NCBI GenBank assembly: GCA_015680905.1
Contig: CM027381.1
Span: forward strand, 88,561,501-88,625,500
Length of the DNA: 64,000 nucleotides
Reading direction: 5' to 3'
From: Coptis chinensis
Lineage: Eukaryota > Streptophyta > Magnoliopsida > Ranunculales > Ranunculaceae
The stretch's first letter is position 1; every line of letters starts with the position of its first letter. The notes below the pieces were generated by a model. It was given only the letters and a program-made list of their open reading frames with translations, ran no database searches and was not told the DNA's origin. Shown in pieces: positions 24,700 to 36,830 of this stretch. Both the position numbers and the translations under genes were made by a program.

Positions 24700-27600
24700 T
24701 GGGTTAGTGGAACAATCTTTTTTTAATGTCATGAAAGTAGATATTACGTGGTGACCCTTTTCGATCGTATGTTTGATGCCTTAGGCCTCATGTTAGTTTG
24801 ATAGAGCCTCTTCCGACAATTGTTGGTTTGGGCCTTTCATTGAGGACCGGGAAATGCAAAGAATGATTGGAAGTTGTTCGGGCGTCTCCAATCAGTTGCA
24901 TTTGATGTAGACGGGTAAGCCTCTGCAAAGCCATGATAAGATTTGTAATAAGCTACCCAGAAATTGAATTAGAGAAGCTGAAGATGAAGCTCAAATTTAC
25001 ATGTAAAATTGAGTTGCCTGTTCCTCGCATCAGTCTCTTATTTCAATTTAATATGTCCACGGATGACATTCCCACGTTTGATACTCTGTTCCAAGTTACA
25101 ACTAAGTTTTGCTGGTGTGCTGCATAATATTCAAGGCTCTCATATGTTTATGGAAAATTTAAAAGAGAACTGATTTCATGAATTAGTTAGTACCCCGGAT
25201 GTTGCAAAAATTGACAGTGTTAAAAATAAAAATCAAGTACATGTTTATCTGAGATGAGGCTGTTCTTGAGTTGTAAATGAAATGGGCTTGCAATACCTTT
25301 CTATATTTTGAGCCGTATTATAAGCCGGTTGTGCCTTGATGACAAGACCACATTTCATAGTCTTTACTTTTAGTCTTTTACTACATAAATATGAAGCATA
25401 AACCGTCTTGTAACTGCAAGGGATCAGACTCCGGTAGTAATTCTAGTTCTCCATTCTTCTGTTGTATATGGAGTTAAATAGTCAAGATGCAACTGAAGAA
25501 AAACGATGCCAGTGTTACTAGAGTACAAAACCACAAGCGATCAAATTTCAAGAAATATGAGATCATAAATTCTAAGTTTTCACAGTTTTGCATCTGAACT
25601 TGTAAACATATCAGTTTATCAATATTATACCAACATATAAATCAAAATTATGCACCGAACGTTCAGGCATGAACCGTGATATAATCCCATAAAATCTAGC
25701 ATGAACAACTTACTAATCAAAGACAGCCACTCAGGCCAAAAGCTACAGACATGAAACAGCAATTAGTTCTATTGTTTGTTTATATCAATGTAGGGACTGT
25801 TAGAATTCAGCTGTACATAATACTACGCTATATCTCCATCTACTATTTAGCTAGAAGCGAAAACAAAGTCCTCAATCAGAGCCACTGTAGCCAAGTATGG
25901 CAAGAAAGAGGTTAATGATGTCAAGATAGAGCGAAACTGCAGCCACAACATATTCATCATAGGAGAAGCGCTTGATTAGATTATATGTGTCAAAAATGAT
26001 AAATCCTGAGAATACGATGGCGCCCAGAGCTCCCCAGATCATATGTGAGACTTTCCCTAGGGGGAACCAGATCTGCAAGGAACCAAACAGATAACAGTTA
26101 GAACACAGGAGTAAAACACGATCTGAATTCTCGTTATATCAGGGAAATTAGATAATAGAGAGGTCAACAAATTTGAATGTTCCGAAGTACCTGAATGATG
26201 CCAAAGACAATAAGCACCATGAGAGAACAGAACAAAATCGGACCAAGGAAACTAAAATCACGCTCCTTCTTTGCAGCCCAGAAAGTGTAAAGAGTTAGGC
26301 TTATGACTACCACCGTTGTCAGAATCACAGATTCCAAAACTATCCTCCCTGTATGTTATGAAGACATAAAAAGTTATTACAGCAGAAAAATTAACAATGA
26401 GAAGGAAAACACATAGAAAAGAGAAGAGGTAATCATTTGTGGATCCAAAATTCTCATAACAAAGAATCTTCAATACAGAAATGTGGTAGTATGCAACTCA
26501 TTTACCAGTCTTCAGAAGAGAAGCACTCGTCTTTTTAGATGAAACTTAACCTAGACCTCTGCTTCACTAATCAATAGTCATTATAAAACTAAATGACAGC
26601 ATAGTTATCACTGTAAAGGTAGAAAAATCATCCCAAGACAAGAACCATATGCAATTCCAATCAACCTAATACCTAACGCTGACTTGGATTGTACATTTGT
26701 ACGCTATAATTGGAAGACAAAGTTGCTCTAAAAAGAAAACGCCTCACCACGAAAATTAGAGAAAAGGTTGGATATTTTCCTGGTAATGGTTTGTGAATGT
26801 TAAGGGATACAAAAGAAGGGGGGGAAATTTGCATTACAAATTGGTCATGTATGCACATATAAACAGTGCCTATACAAGAGTTCTTTTATACTCACCATTG
26901 TTGTTCTACAATCATTTGGTAACCAGGAAATACATTTGAAACGGCTAAAAGAGTCTACCATAAAGCTTGATATTGCAATTATCGATCCCTTCTTACAACA
27001 TCATTACAGACATTCTTCATTCTTGAATAAGGGGGTAAACGGTCTAGTTTTTAATAATTAATTGCATCCAATGGATTCCTTTGGCTAAAGTTTTTACTAA
27101 AACATCTAATTCTTACTCTATACTGTGGCTCGTAGTATAAAAACTCAGAAGCATAAACAATAGAATATGTCGACATCCTAACTCTCAAGAGTCACGACAC
27201 TGTGTTCTACTTCACTGTCCAAATTTAACATTGCCATTTTCTTTAAAATACACGTACAATCCCTATCATTCTCTTAAGAGGCAATCACACACTTTCGACT
27301 CCATTCTTAACCATACTTCAATTAGCTTCAATCTTTTTGTTAAAGAGAACACGTACGACCAAAATTCCTTCCATGTAAAAACAGAAATATAGGCAACATA
27401 TAAAGAATTACAAATATATATATCTAACACAGTATATAAAGAATTCTATAAATTTAACCTTTGGAAAAGGCACAAGACACCCCAACAGAACAAGATATCG
27501 CAACAGTAAACAGTGCAAGAAGAATGAAGTTCCATGGATGCTTATTCTTAAAATGGTGCAATGGCCACAACACTGCAAAACAAATAAAATAATATTAAGA

Positions 27601-28215
27601 ACAAGACATGAGTCTAATTGTCTAAACATACTATTAACATTAAAAATGTACTAGTACTACTTACGGATAAATGGGACAATAAGGATAGCAATGTAAACAC
27701 CAAAACCAGCCCAACTAGACACCAAGAAATTTGGAATAGGACGAACAAACACAACAGCAGCAGCCACAGCAACAGTACAAAGTAATTGAACAGTCAATAT
27801 TGTGTAAACCTTCCTAATAAATGCCCATCGTAGTTTTGGGTCTTCAATCATGTTTGGGTAAAGTTGTCCATTACTAGTCCCTGTTTCTATGTCATTTTTA
27901 CCATACTTATGTGCTTTAGACATTGTTTCCATTGAAAAATAATAATTCCTAGGGTTTTTCTATGAGTTGGTGGAGAGTAAAAAAGTGGGTTGGTTTACCG
28001 TGACATGTTGTGTATATAGTTAGGGAGAGATGTGATGTGATGTGAAGATTTGAGAAAGAAAAGATATTTAACACGGTGAAATTTTGCTGGTTACGTGCCA
28101 TGCCATTTCGTATCGTTTTGGCGTTTACTACGTTTTAGGAAAGTTTAGGTGAGCAAGCTTTATTGAGGGGGTTTCTATTTTCGGTTATGGAGGAAGCTTC
28201 ATGGAAATTGACTAG
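24700..28215. repeat. Segmental duplication, copy 1 (LIFEGUARD-like block)
   Basis: This block aligns by eye with 48115-51890. Matching landmarks are a TTAGTGGAACAATC-like left edge, a GTAAGCC..GCA.AGCCATGA segment, the TTGCTGGTGTGCTGCATAAT segment downstream of the gene, all four exons, and a GGGGGTTTCT.TTTTCGGTTATGG segment upstream of the gene. Introns and flanks are clearly diverged, so the duplication is not recent. Limits are approximate. Confidence 0.8.
25872..27932 (-). CDS. LIFEGUARD / Bax-inhibitor-1-like membrane protein, copy 1
   Basis: Four exons on the minus strand: 27932-27665, 27572-27459, 26348-26191 and 26072-25872, all GT-AG, giving 741 nt and 246 residues. The N-terminus carries LYPNMIEDPKLRWAFIRKVY, the plant LFG signature before the first membrane segment. 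About seven hydrophobic segments follow. The last exon has DTYNLIKRFSYDEY and VSLYLDIINLFL with two conserved aspartates (about D208 and D231), placed like the calcium/pH-sensing pair of the TMBIM family. Known role of the family: ER or Golgi membrane proteins that restrain cell death and affect calcium handling. The C-terminus reads AILGYSGSD rather than the usual ALLTLLRAAD-type ending of copy 2. I chose the METMSK start; an internal MSK start three codons later is equally possible. Confidence 0.92.
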
Positions 28216-28720
28216 GACTACGACGGTTGGTCAACATTAAGTCCAATTCATCATTTCTCTTACACGATGACCAGTCAACAATCCAGTCAAAGAGATTAGT
28301 GTTAGATACTTCATAGTTGAATGTGGCTCGCGTGTTAGCTCATGTTGGGAGTCTTAACTCTTAAGGAACTAAGGAAGGAAGTAGTTTGGAGAGGTACCCT
28401 GCCTTTCTAGGGAAGCATGGACCACTTGATAGGAAGTCGACCAGGGAGTTACTGTCACCTGCCTCCTAACCTGACCATAGTTGAAAATGCCTATACATAG
28501 TCCTAGTCAAGGTTACTTATACTGCAGCAGAGACTGAGCTGTACATACACCTTCCTCTTTCAGCTCTGTTTGGGATTCCGCGTTTCACCTTCCCAAACTC
28601 CCAAAGCTATAGCACTATTCTTAGTAATCACTTCAGCCTAATTACTATGAGTTTAATAGCATAAGTGCACGTGCTCATGGCAAAAGAAATTTATGCCACT
28701 ATACACCCATAAAGCATGCA
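28216..28720. other. Intergenic, upstream of LIFEGUARD copy 1
   Basis: No gene recognised. The promoter of the minus-strand gene would lie left of here, around 27940-28200. Confidence 0.4.
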
Positions 28721-28729
28721 TTCTAAAAT

Positions 28730-29416
28730 GGGGTGCCTATTGACACCCTCATAAATAGGACTAGCACCCATTTGGTAAAAAATAAAACAATAATGGTTAT
28801 TTCTTATATGTCTTTTTACACCCCACATACCCATAGTTCTATTGCAGGCCGTTGCCGCGAGATCTTATATCCCATGGCAGGCAGTTGCCGCGACATTTTT
28901 TTTTTCGTGTTTTTTGTTTTTTTTCACTTCAAATTTTGCGTATTGAACACATATGACATATATATGGTAATATGGATATCTCATTTTCTTCTTTAAAGTT
29001 TCTTTATACACTCCAAAAACAACACCAAAACCATGACAAAAAAAAATATACAATCGAGTCATAATTTTGCTATTTTGCGGCAAATATTTTCATATGCTAT
29101 AAGAAAATTTTGTGATCAGATTAATGAAGAAGAGTTTTGATAATTAACACAAGCAAAAACCCATTTTAGTAAACAAAATCATCTCGTGGCAACTAATTTT
29201 TTTTACGATGACTATTAAAAAAAAAGGACCCACGACAACCACCTTCCGTGGGATATGGAATCTCGTGACAATCCGATGCCGTGGATTATGCGATCCCGCG
29301 ACAGCTGCTTGCCGTTAGTATTTTTTGTGTATTTAATGGAGGGGTGCTAGTACATTTGAATTGGTCAAATGGGTGTTAGTCCCATTTATGGAGGTGTCAA
29401 TACCGCGGCCCTACCC
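28730..29416. mobile_element. Non-autonomous Mutator-like element (MULE-MITE)
   Basis: A 687-bp element between perfect 9-bp direct repeats TTCTAAAAT (28721-28729 and 29417-29425), the target size of Mutator-like elements. Its ends are long imperfect inverted repeats: left TATTGACACCCTCATAAATA and, from the complement of the right end, TATTGACACCTCCATAAATG, both leading into ACCCATTTG. The right tip has 6 extra bases. The middle has repeated GGCAGTTGCCGCGA-like words. No transposase. The perfect target repeat suggests a fairly recent insertion. Confidence 0.88.
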
Positions 29417-29555
29417 TTCTAAAATTAATTTGCTGCAATCTATCTTAAACGCATTTATGTTGCATTTAAATCAGTTAACAAAATTAGGAAATGTAGACAA
29501 AACAACTTAGTAAACCTGTAAAGAGGTTTTAGCTTCCTTGTTCCAAAAAAGTAAA

Positions 29556-29755
29556 TATAAAACTTACAAACTTTATGTAAGACACAATTTAAAAGTTGAG
29601 CACAATACATTCAAATTACAACAAAACACAACAAAAAATCACCAATATAAAAGCATATAAAACTTACAAACTTTATGTAATACACAATTTAAAAGTTGAG
29701 CGCAATACATTCAAATTACAATGAAACATCACAAAAAATCACCAATATAAAAGCG
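29556..29755. repeat. Two tandem copies of a 100-bp unit
   Basis: Copies begin TATAAAACTTACAAACTTTA at 29556 and 29656 and end CACCAATATAAAAGC. They differ at only a handful of bases. Non-coding. Confidence 0.9.
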
Positions 29756-29759
29756 ATAG

Positions 29760-30180
29760 AATTTGGTATGTCTCCGTGTCTTAGTAACAATCCATGGCCT
29801 GCAACACAATTAATATGAATTAGCTAGAGTATGAAGTGAGATAAACACGGTAATAACTTTTGGTACAAATATAAAAAAAAAACGTGCATGTTAGTTTGGT
29901 TGTCATCAACTTCACTTTCAATCAGATGAGCACTATAATTCAACTAATTTTTAGTAGCATGTGTTTCATAAGTCTGTAAAAAATAATGCAATTACTATAA
30001 AATATATTGCACTCAAGAGAGGTGACTCATACTTGAAATAGCTATAAAATATATACTCTGGCTTCCGTTGTCTGCTTTGACTTTGTGATGAATGCATAAA
30101 ATATGAGAAGTCCGACAACAACTAATGTTATACTGTCATACTGAACGGTTTAGAGATCATGAAGATGATGAACGATGATT
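29760..30180. other. Intergenic, no feature seen
   Basis: AT-rich spacer; no recognised motif. Confidence 0.4.
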
Positions 30181-30189
30181 GGTCGTTGC

Positions 30190-30540
30190 AAGAACATGGG
30201 TCAAAGAAAAAACCTATAGCAATTGTGGTGGGTTCAATATTGGGGGGATTGGCTAGGTTTGGTTTTTCTTGCTAGTAATATACAGGATGAAGAAATCAAA
30301 GAGATTAAGGTGTGGAATTTGTCTTGGTCACCCTTGCCTATGCAAGGAGGGAGCTCCCATAGGAAGGCGTCCTATCAGACCAACCTCCGCTGGACTGAAT
30401 ATATTGACTCTTGGCTTAAAGATTCCTTCTGCGGAACTGAAGTATGCAACAAATAACTTTAACTCAGAGAAAATACAAAAGTCGCTGTGAAGAGGGGTGC
30501 ACTAGAGTCTAGGCAAGGCCTTCCAGAATTCTTATAAAAA
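30190..30540 (+). pseudogene. CrRLK1L-type receptor kinase fragment
   Basis: Short pieces match the juxtamembrane region of FERONIA-family (CrRLK1L) receptor kinases. KKKPIAIVVGSILGG (about 30207-30251) resembles the end of the membrane segment. LTLGLKIPSAELKYATNNFN (about 30404-30463) matches the LGLKIP..E...AT.NF motif before the kinase domain. VKRGALESRQGLPEF (about 30483-30527) matches the VKRG..GS.QGLPEF block of the N-lobe. The glycine-rich loop between the last two is missing, the pieces are in different frames, and no catalytic loop follows. It is therefore a truncated, dead fragment. The original gene would have had an extracellular malectin-like part, not seen here. Confidence 0.65.
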
Positions 30541-30845
30541 ATCAGTGTTGTTTAAGATTAGCCACCACATTGTGTCCCTACATGACAAAATATGTAAACA
30601 ATGTCAGAAAAAGACATTCAAAACCATCTATTTCAAATGAAATATCTGTTTGGTCTAGTGCATGGCGTGATTCTCATAAACTCAGCCATATTCTAGTTTT
30701 ATACTGAAAATCTTAAATAGCCTTGAATGACTACATATATTTCTCAAATTAGTATAACATACAAAATGCATACACAACTACACATCCAGCTCTACTCTTC
30801 AAATACCATATTCTTCATAGAATTGAAACCATGCAACAGCCTTGT

Positions 30846-30855
30846 CCACAAAAAA

Positions 30856-30889
<34 letters not shown>
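30846..30889. repeat. Long A-tract
   Basis: About 40 adenines, broken once by a T near the start. It could be a retroposed poly(A) tail, but I find no recognisable retroposed body on either side. Confidence 0.8.
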
Positions 30890-30890
<1 letters not shown>

Positions 30891-31950
30891 AAATATTGAG
30901 TATTATACACTTACAAGTTACACTTATATCCACTTTTAATTTTGTTGTAAATGCACCTGTTCCTACCATTCTACATACATGAGGTTTCACTGTATTTCAC
31001 AATGACATTTCATTAAACAAACATTTTGCTGAGCAATCTATTCATATGTGAGCAGAAATAACCTAAAAAGGAAAAATCTATCTATTTGAAAGTCATACAA
31101 TATCTATACCATAGTGGTTATTGGTGGTGTTTACATGAGGGATGTCATTTCTAATCTGTGTGGCAATGTCCTTAACCACACCAGGACCATACAATATGAA
31201 GTATGAACACCCAAGTTGATGTCCCTGGGGCACTAAAAAAGAAATCAAGCACACTATCCCACAGTCCGTCCATGATAGCCATTCTCCATGGCGAGCAATA
31301 CCAACCTTAGCCAGGTATTTGGACTTTGCCTCTCCCTCAACCCACTTGGATCAACATTTATATTACTATACCGCATGAAGTTATTGATTTAAATATTGGA
31401 AAAACCAATTCTAAGTAAAGAGAAAAAGAAAAAGTTCATCCAAGAATCATAGTTGCGAAACATTTGTCCGTAGCCTTTTTTGGTCCATCGGCTCATGACA
31501 GTGCCATGACTTCTATGTATTATTTAAATGCATGTAGAATAATTTTTACAATAAATAAAAAAGATGTAAAAATAGATAGGGAAAGGAGGGAGATGGTGGA
31601 AGAGGGGACAAAAGTTAAGTATTTCTTGTTGGAAATATGATGAGTACAATAATGCACTGAGATTTAAAAATAAATCATATTAAACAATGTGGACTAGTAT
31701 ACGTGTGACATTGATGATTGAAAATGTGATCTACCTTGTTAATTGGTACTACATCTAGATAAACATGATTATCTGCTTGGAAGAATTTACTATGTAGATC
31801 AAAAGTTGTACTGCAATTACCATTCGCGAGTGTGGATACATACTCACCCATTCAGAGTAGATTTTTTATCTTTATTTGTCTCCCCATTCAAAGTAAATAC
31901 GATGGAGCCAAGATAAGGTGCAACACCTAGCTGATCAAACATATATCAAA
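30890..31950. other. Intergenic, no gene recognised
   Basis: AT-rich. A minus-strand run near 31170-31330 looks somewhat protein-like but I cannot assign it. It might contain more decayed exons of the kinase gene to the right. Confidence 0.35.
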
Positions 31951-31954
31951 GTTA

Positions 31955-32970
31955 GTGTCGACAATGTACTACAAAATGATCACCATTGTTGTGATTGTTG
32001 ACTATATCAAAATGAGTGATATCAGAAAGGTTACCCAAGCTAGTTGGTATTTTCCCACTAAAGTTGTCAGAGTTCAAAGCCCTAAGAAGAGAATTGTCAA
32101 GTTGATAAACATGTTTCTGCGCACAACGTTGCGATGAAGGAAGAATTGTTTTCATACTTAAATAAATCAAAATTTGAAAATAATAGTAGAAATCCTTACA
32201 GAAATGATAGATTTGCAAGATTGCCAATCTCTCCTGGGATGCAACCGTTGAAGCTACAACAAGCTAAGGCATTGAGAAATATAAAGACAATATTATTGCA
32301 ACACTTGCTTCAAATTTCTTTGCAAAAACGGATAGCCTGATCAATGTATATACGTTAAGTTAAGATTATTATACTGTTTTGATCTTACAGACTATCTAGC
32401 TTTTTCAGATCCCTTATTCGCAGAGGAAGAGGTCACATAAAACCTCGATTGAATGATAGATCCCTGCATGTAAACATGTCCAGAACAATCAAGAATTCTA
32501 CAATCATATTGTATATTTACTTGAATTTCCCTCTAGTGATCAACACTTTTGAACTACTGTTATTTTCGTAATCTTGTATTAATTCCAAATGTTGAGAAAC
32601 AACTATAACTACATATGAGTGCCAGGGAAGAACTCACAAGGATTTTAACTCAGATAGTTCTGTAATGTCATTACCTAATGTACCTTTGAGGTTCGTGGTG
32701 GATAATACCTTGCAAAATCACTGGTCTTGATGGAAAAATCAAAAGGTGTATGATGAAAAGGTTATTTAGTAATAACCCCATTATGCTGATGTAAAGTCCT
32801 AAAGATCATTCTCTGTTATAGCATTTTACATAAGCAACTCACAATTGTGTCACTCTGGAATTAATTTCACAGTTGACTCCATCCCAATGTGCCCCACAAG
32901 GATCTATGGAATTTCCCCAGCTTGGTGGCAGGTTCTGCCATTGATTCTTAAGAGACAGAGTCTTTGCGCA
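31955..32970 (-). pseudogene. LRR-VIII receptor-like kinase, 5' exons only
   Basis: On the minus strand a series of short exons matches the start of the ectodomain of At1g06840-type LRR-RLKs. About 32960-32843 gives NLPPSWGNSIDPCGAHWDG. About 32695-32638 gives NLKGTLGNDITELSELKSL. About 32463-32391 gives LDLSFNRGF then PLPLRIRDLKKLD, with an in-frame stop between. About 32275-32202 gives CSFNGCIPGEIGNLANLSFL. About 32075-31955 gives NSDNFSGKIPTSLGNLSD. Most exons are followed by a GTGAG or GTAAG donor, as in the living family. The last exon loses the LRR pattern, and no signal peptide, later LRRs, membrane segment or kinase was found. It is a 3'-truncated pseudogene. Confidence 0.75.
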
Positions 32971-35900
32971 CCACACCACCACCAAGAACAAACATGTTTA
33001 GTAATGAATTTCACAATATCAAATTTATGTTGCTTTTTTCTTTATCCACCAATTGTGTGTTGTGTAGTTTGCAAGTAATAGAATGTATTGCACATCATCT
33101 ATGGTCATATAAGTCCTTAGTTGGTTTCAAGACAATTGTGATTCAGAATTAATGGTACATATGTTTCGGTTATATTCATAACACGACAAACTTTAAGCCA
33201 ACACTGTTGCTACACAGAAGAACTCATTCAAGAATCATAAACTGATTTTTAGCAAGACATGCAACTTAAGAGGAGAAGAAAACTTAGCATATAAATATAC
33301 ATATTTATGTTATCATCCCCTTTGGCCCTTTCTACCAAATAGGTTTCTACGACTCACAGAAAACACTCCAAATATCTACAACCACACTTGTCACTACGTT
33401 CGATCAATTTTTGTGAACATGCTTAAAATCAATTTTGTCAATTCAAGACAAAGGCTTACCATTTTCAATTGATCAGCTGGTCTTATTTTGATTGTAAAAT
33501 TCAAGATACACGCACCATTATGAATAACTTAAAGGAAAGTACAATGGTGCGATGGATCAAGAAAAATAGGCAACAACAATGGAAAAGCTTACAGGGATAT
33601 CAAGTTAAAAGTGTATGGTGTAGTAACTTCTTAGCTAAAACAAACCTTGCATTTTATGAGGATAGCCTTGAGGTGCCTAGACTTTTAGTAAGGTAATCCC
33701 AATTCCTATACATGTTCCCATGCCTTAGCCCAACTCATGCTCCTAATTAAACACATTATAATAACAGAAGATTTTGAAGGAGAAAGTTTCCAAAATATAA
33801 GGTACTCATTTTTCTCAAATAATCGCTATCATAAGTTAAACACCAAGTATGAATGTATGACAAACAAACACACATGTAAGGAGAGAAACAAAATATGGGT
33901 TCTACAATCACCTAAAAATGATGGATACAAACTTACAAAGTGAGTATCCAAGAATATAACATGTGAATGTAACCTTTAGGCTTCAGACACCAATAGAATT
34001 TTAGAAGCATCAATGCTTTTATAATGCCACCGAGAAGTAAACCATGAGCAAAACAAAACAACCTACTAAAACAACAACTCAAGCCAGTTTAAAGAAGAGC
34101 TTACTAAAACAATATAGATCATAGATGGGTTTTGTCTTGAAAACCAAATCTCAACTTTTGAAAACAAACATATAATGGGCACACAGTCCATTAGATCACG
34201 ACTCAAACACTATCATGAGTGTATGAATGATAAAAGACAAATTTCTACAAACTAATGAGAATAGTATTTATGTACCTTCTTTTTCCTGATAATTATATAA
34301 AAGTGAAACAATTAAATCAAAAATTAGTATTTGGTATATGATGTCATCTAGCTTCAAAACCTGAGTTATTTGGATGTTGATCGAAGTACACACTATACAT
34401 TTCGACCTTATGTTGAGAGCCTTGTCCCTCACCTAAATCCATGAGGTCTTTACTATCTATATTCTACTCATGTTGTAGACTTGTAGTGTTGGAAATGCTT
34501 CAATAAGAGAATTGCTCAACTCAGCACCACCTATGCATTTGCTGGGTAGGGATGTCCCAGCAAGCTCCTTGCGTATAAACGACAACTAAGTAGTCTGGTA
34601 TAAAAAGAAATTGACTACTCTTAGATTGATAAGTTTGACAATGCAAGATAATTAATATTGAGTCGCATTCCGCTAAAACCGCAATTTCACTAAAATTATG
34701 TTTAACGCCCTGAGAGCCGAAGCAAGTGACTAAGACTTTTTTAGATCAATTAGTCCCAAAAATCACCGCCAAATCATATAAAACCGATAGTTTAAATTTC
34801 ATGGTATATGAAAGGAAAAATGATGAAACAATGATCAAAATCTTCGATAACAAATTAACCATATTGAGAAATTAGAGTTTGATAATCACAAAACTTAAAA
34901 TTAATACTTTTGTCAAACCTTTAGAAAGATCAAAAGCATAATCAAAATGAAATAACTAAACAACATTTCATCTTAGAACAACCAAAAACTCACCTTAGAT
35001 TGTTGAATACACCATACAACTTCCTCTTCACAAAAAAAAACTATTCCAAAGCCCGAAGATGGAAAACAATATATCGAAGATTGTTGAAGCTTCAAGCCAT
35101 GCAAGAAAGAAAAATGAAAATAGAATAAATAAGTCAAACTGGTTACCTTTGATTTGCCTGAGGTAACTTACTTACTGATAGTCTTCAAAAGGTCTCTATT
35201 TAACAATTCCTAATTTGGTTGCATAATACAATTCAAAAAGTATATATTGGTTGAAATAAAGTTTGTATTTTATCTTGAGATTCCAATGGTGGAAAATAGT
35301 AATCAATAAATCAAACTACAAATAATACTAATTAACCTTGGTTTGAAATTAGCATAGTTGCATAATGATTCATGTGGTATTGTCTATGAAATTTTTGCCA
35401 ACATTCGTTTATGCAATTAAACAACAGAAAGGAAGAACAATTCAATGATGCGAAGAACATATATTAACTAAATAAGATGTATATATACTTTTGTTTCTAA
35501 TCAACGATAGTTAAAATTTGTGACAAAATTTTCTCACATCATTTGTGGCCATTTTTTTAGTGAGAGACGTGATGGGCTTATAGAATGTAATGCCGAGAGC
35601 ACCAATGTCTTTGCATGGTGTACCGGCCAAACTTGCAAGTTTCCCAGATGAATTCTATGAGCCGATTGAGGTGTCAATTGTACTTTCTAGACATTTTATT
35701 GGTCCTTTCTCTTTTCTCATCTAGGAAGACCGGAGCAAATCACAAAGGCTTATGAGGAGAGAACTATCTTTGTAAGAGGTTTCTTATACATATACACCTC
35801 TAACATCTCGTAAGTCTTATCAATTTCTTTTCTTAGCATGTTTGAAGTAGACTCCTAAAATTGCTAAATGAACCTCAAACAAATACAAGCGTAACCACTT

Positions 35901-36830
35901 TCTGCGAGGACATAAGTGAATGAATACCTTCAAACGACATAGTCATGAATTTCAGTTCACCATATTTTATCAACATAGTCATACAATCTCATGGATAAAT
36001 TACACTATGAAAGAAGGTCCACTTACCAAAAAAAATTACAACCCTGATTTTTCTTTAGGCTACGGATTAACCTTCATCCTTCCATCCCTCTGAGAAAGAT
36101 CGTAGAAACTGATAAGGATTTGCAGACTATAAATATATATCAAATAAAAAAGAAAAATAGATTTCATACATACATTTAATCTAGCTGCAGAGCACTCTGA
36201 TCTGAATATTTCCAACTTGATATGCGTATGGTCGCATCTTCATGACCTGATATAACCATTTTAATATATTTATGTAAAATAAGTTAGTTAATCAAATGAA
36301 AAAAGGTGCTCTCATTGCAAAGGCGAATGAGCAGTCTTTGAGTGTTTTAAGGTTCCCAAAGTAAGGTGCTGCTATCACTTATGAAATATTGAAAAAAGTA
36401 GGAAAGCAAGGGGATCTTACCTTTGTTGCCCAATAGTGACTTGGTTCTCACCAAAGTTAAATCAGGGAGTTATAGGCTTGCTTGAATTTCTACTTTTAGA
36501 GACTCTTGAGTCCATAGTCGAAACCAACAAATTCACTGTATAAATTCTACTTTGGAGGACACGGCATAGCAACGTCATGCCATGCCCATGACAAAGTCTT
36601 GACTTATACAACCATATACAGTCGAACCCAAATGAGTGTGTAGTTTTAGTTTTCAATCACATTTCATCAGTTGGAAATTCTATGTCCATGTGAGATGGAG
36701 TTAGATTGAATAAGAGTGAGTTCCAAAAGAAGTTTATTATTTTCCTTGTGTCGTATCCCGTATTTGTGCGACATCTCTTTCTTCCTTTATAAGGTTTAGA
36801 TCCATTAACTTTGCAGTCTAGGCAAATACT
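32971..36830. other. Intergenic, no gene recognised
   Basis: Nearly 4 kb of AT-rich DNA. Short reading frames occur on both strands but none resembles a known family. Minus-strand bits such as FGNLKTLKDCSF near 36320-36360 hint at leucine-rich-repeat debris, too short to call. Confidence 0.4.
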
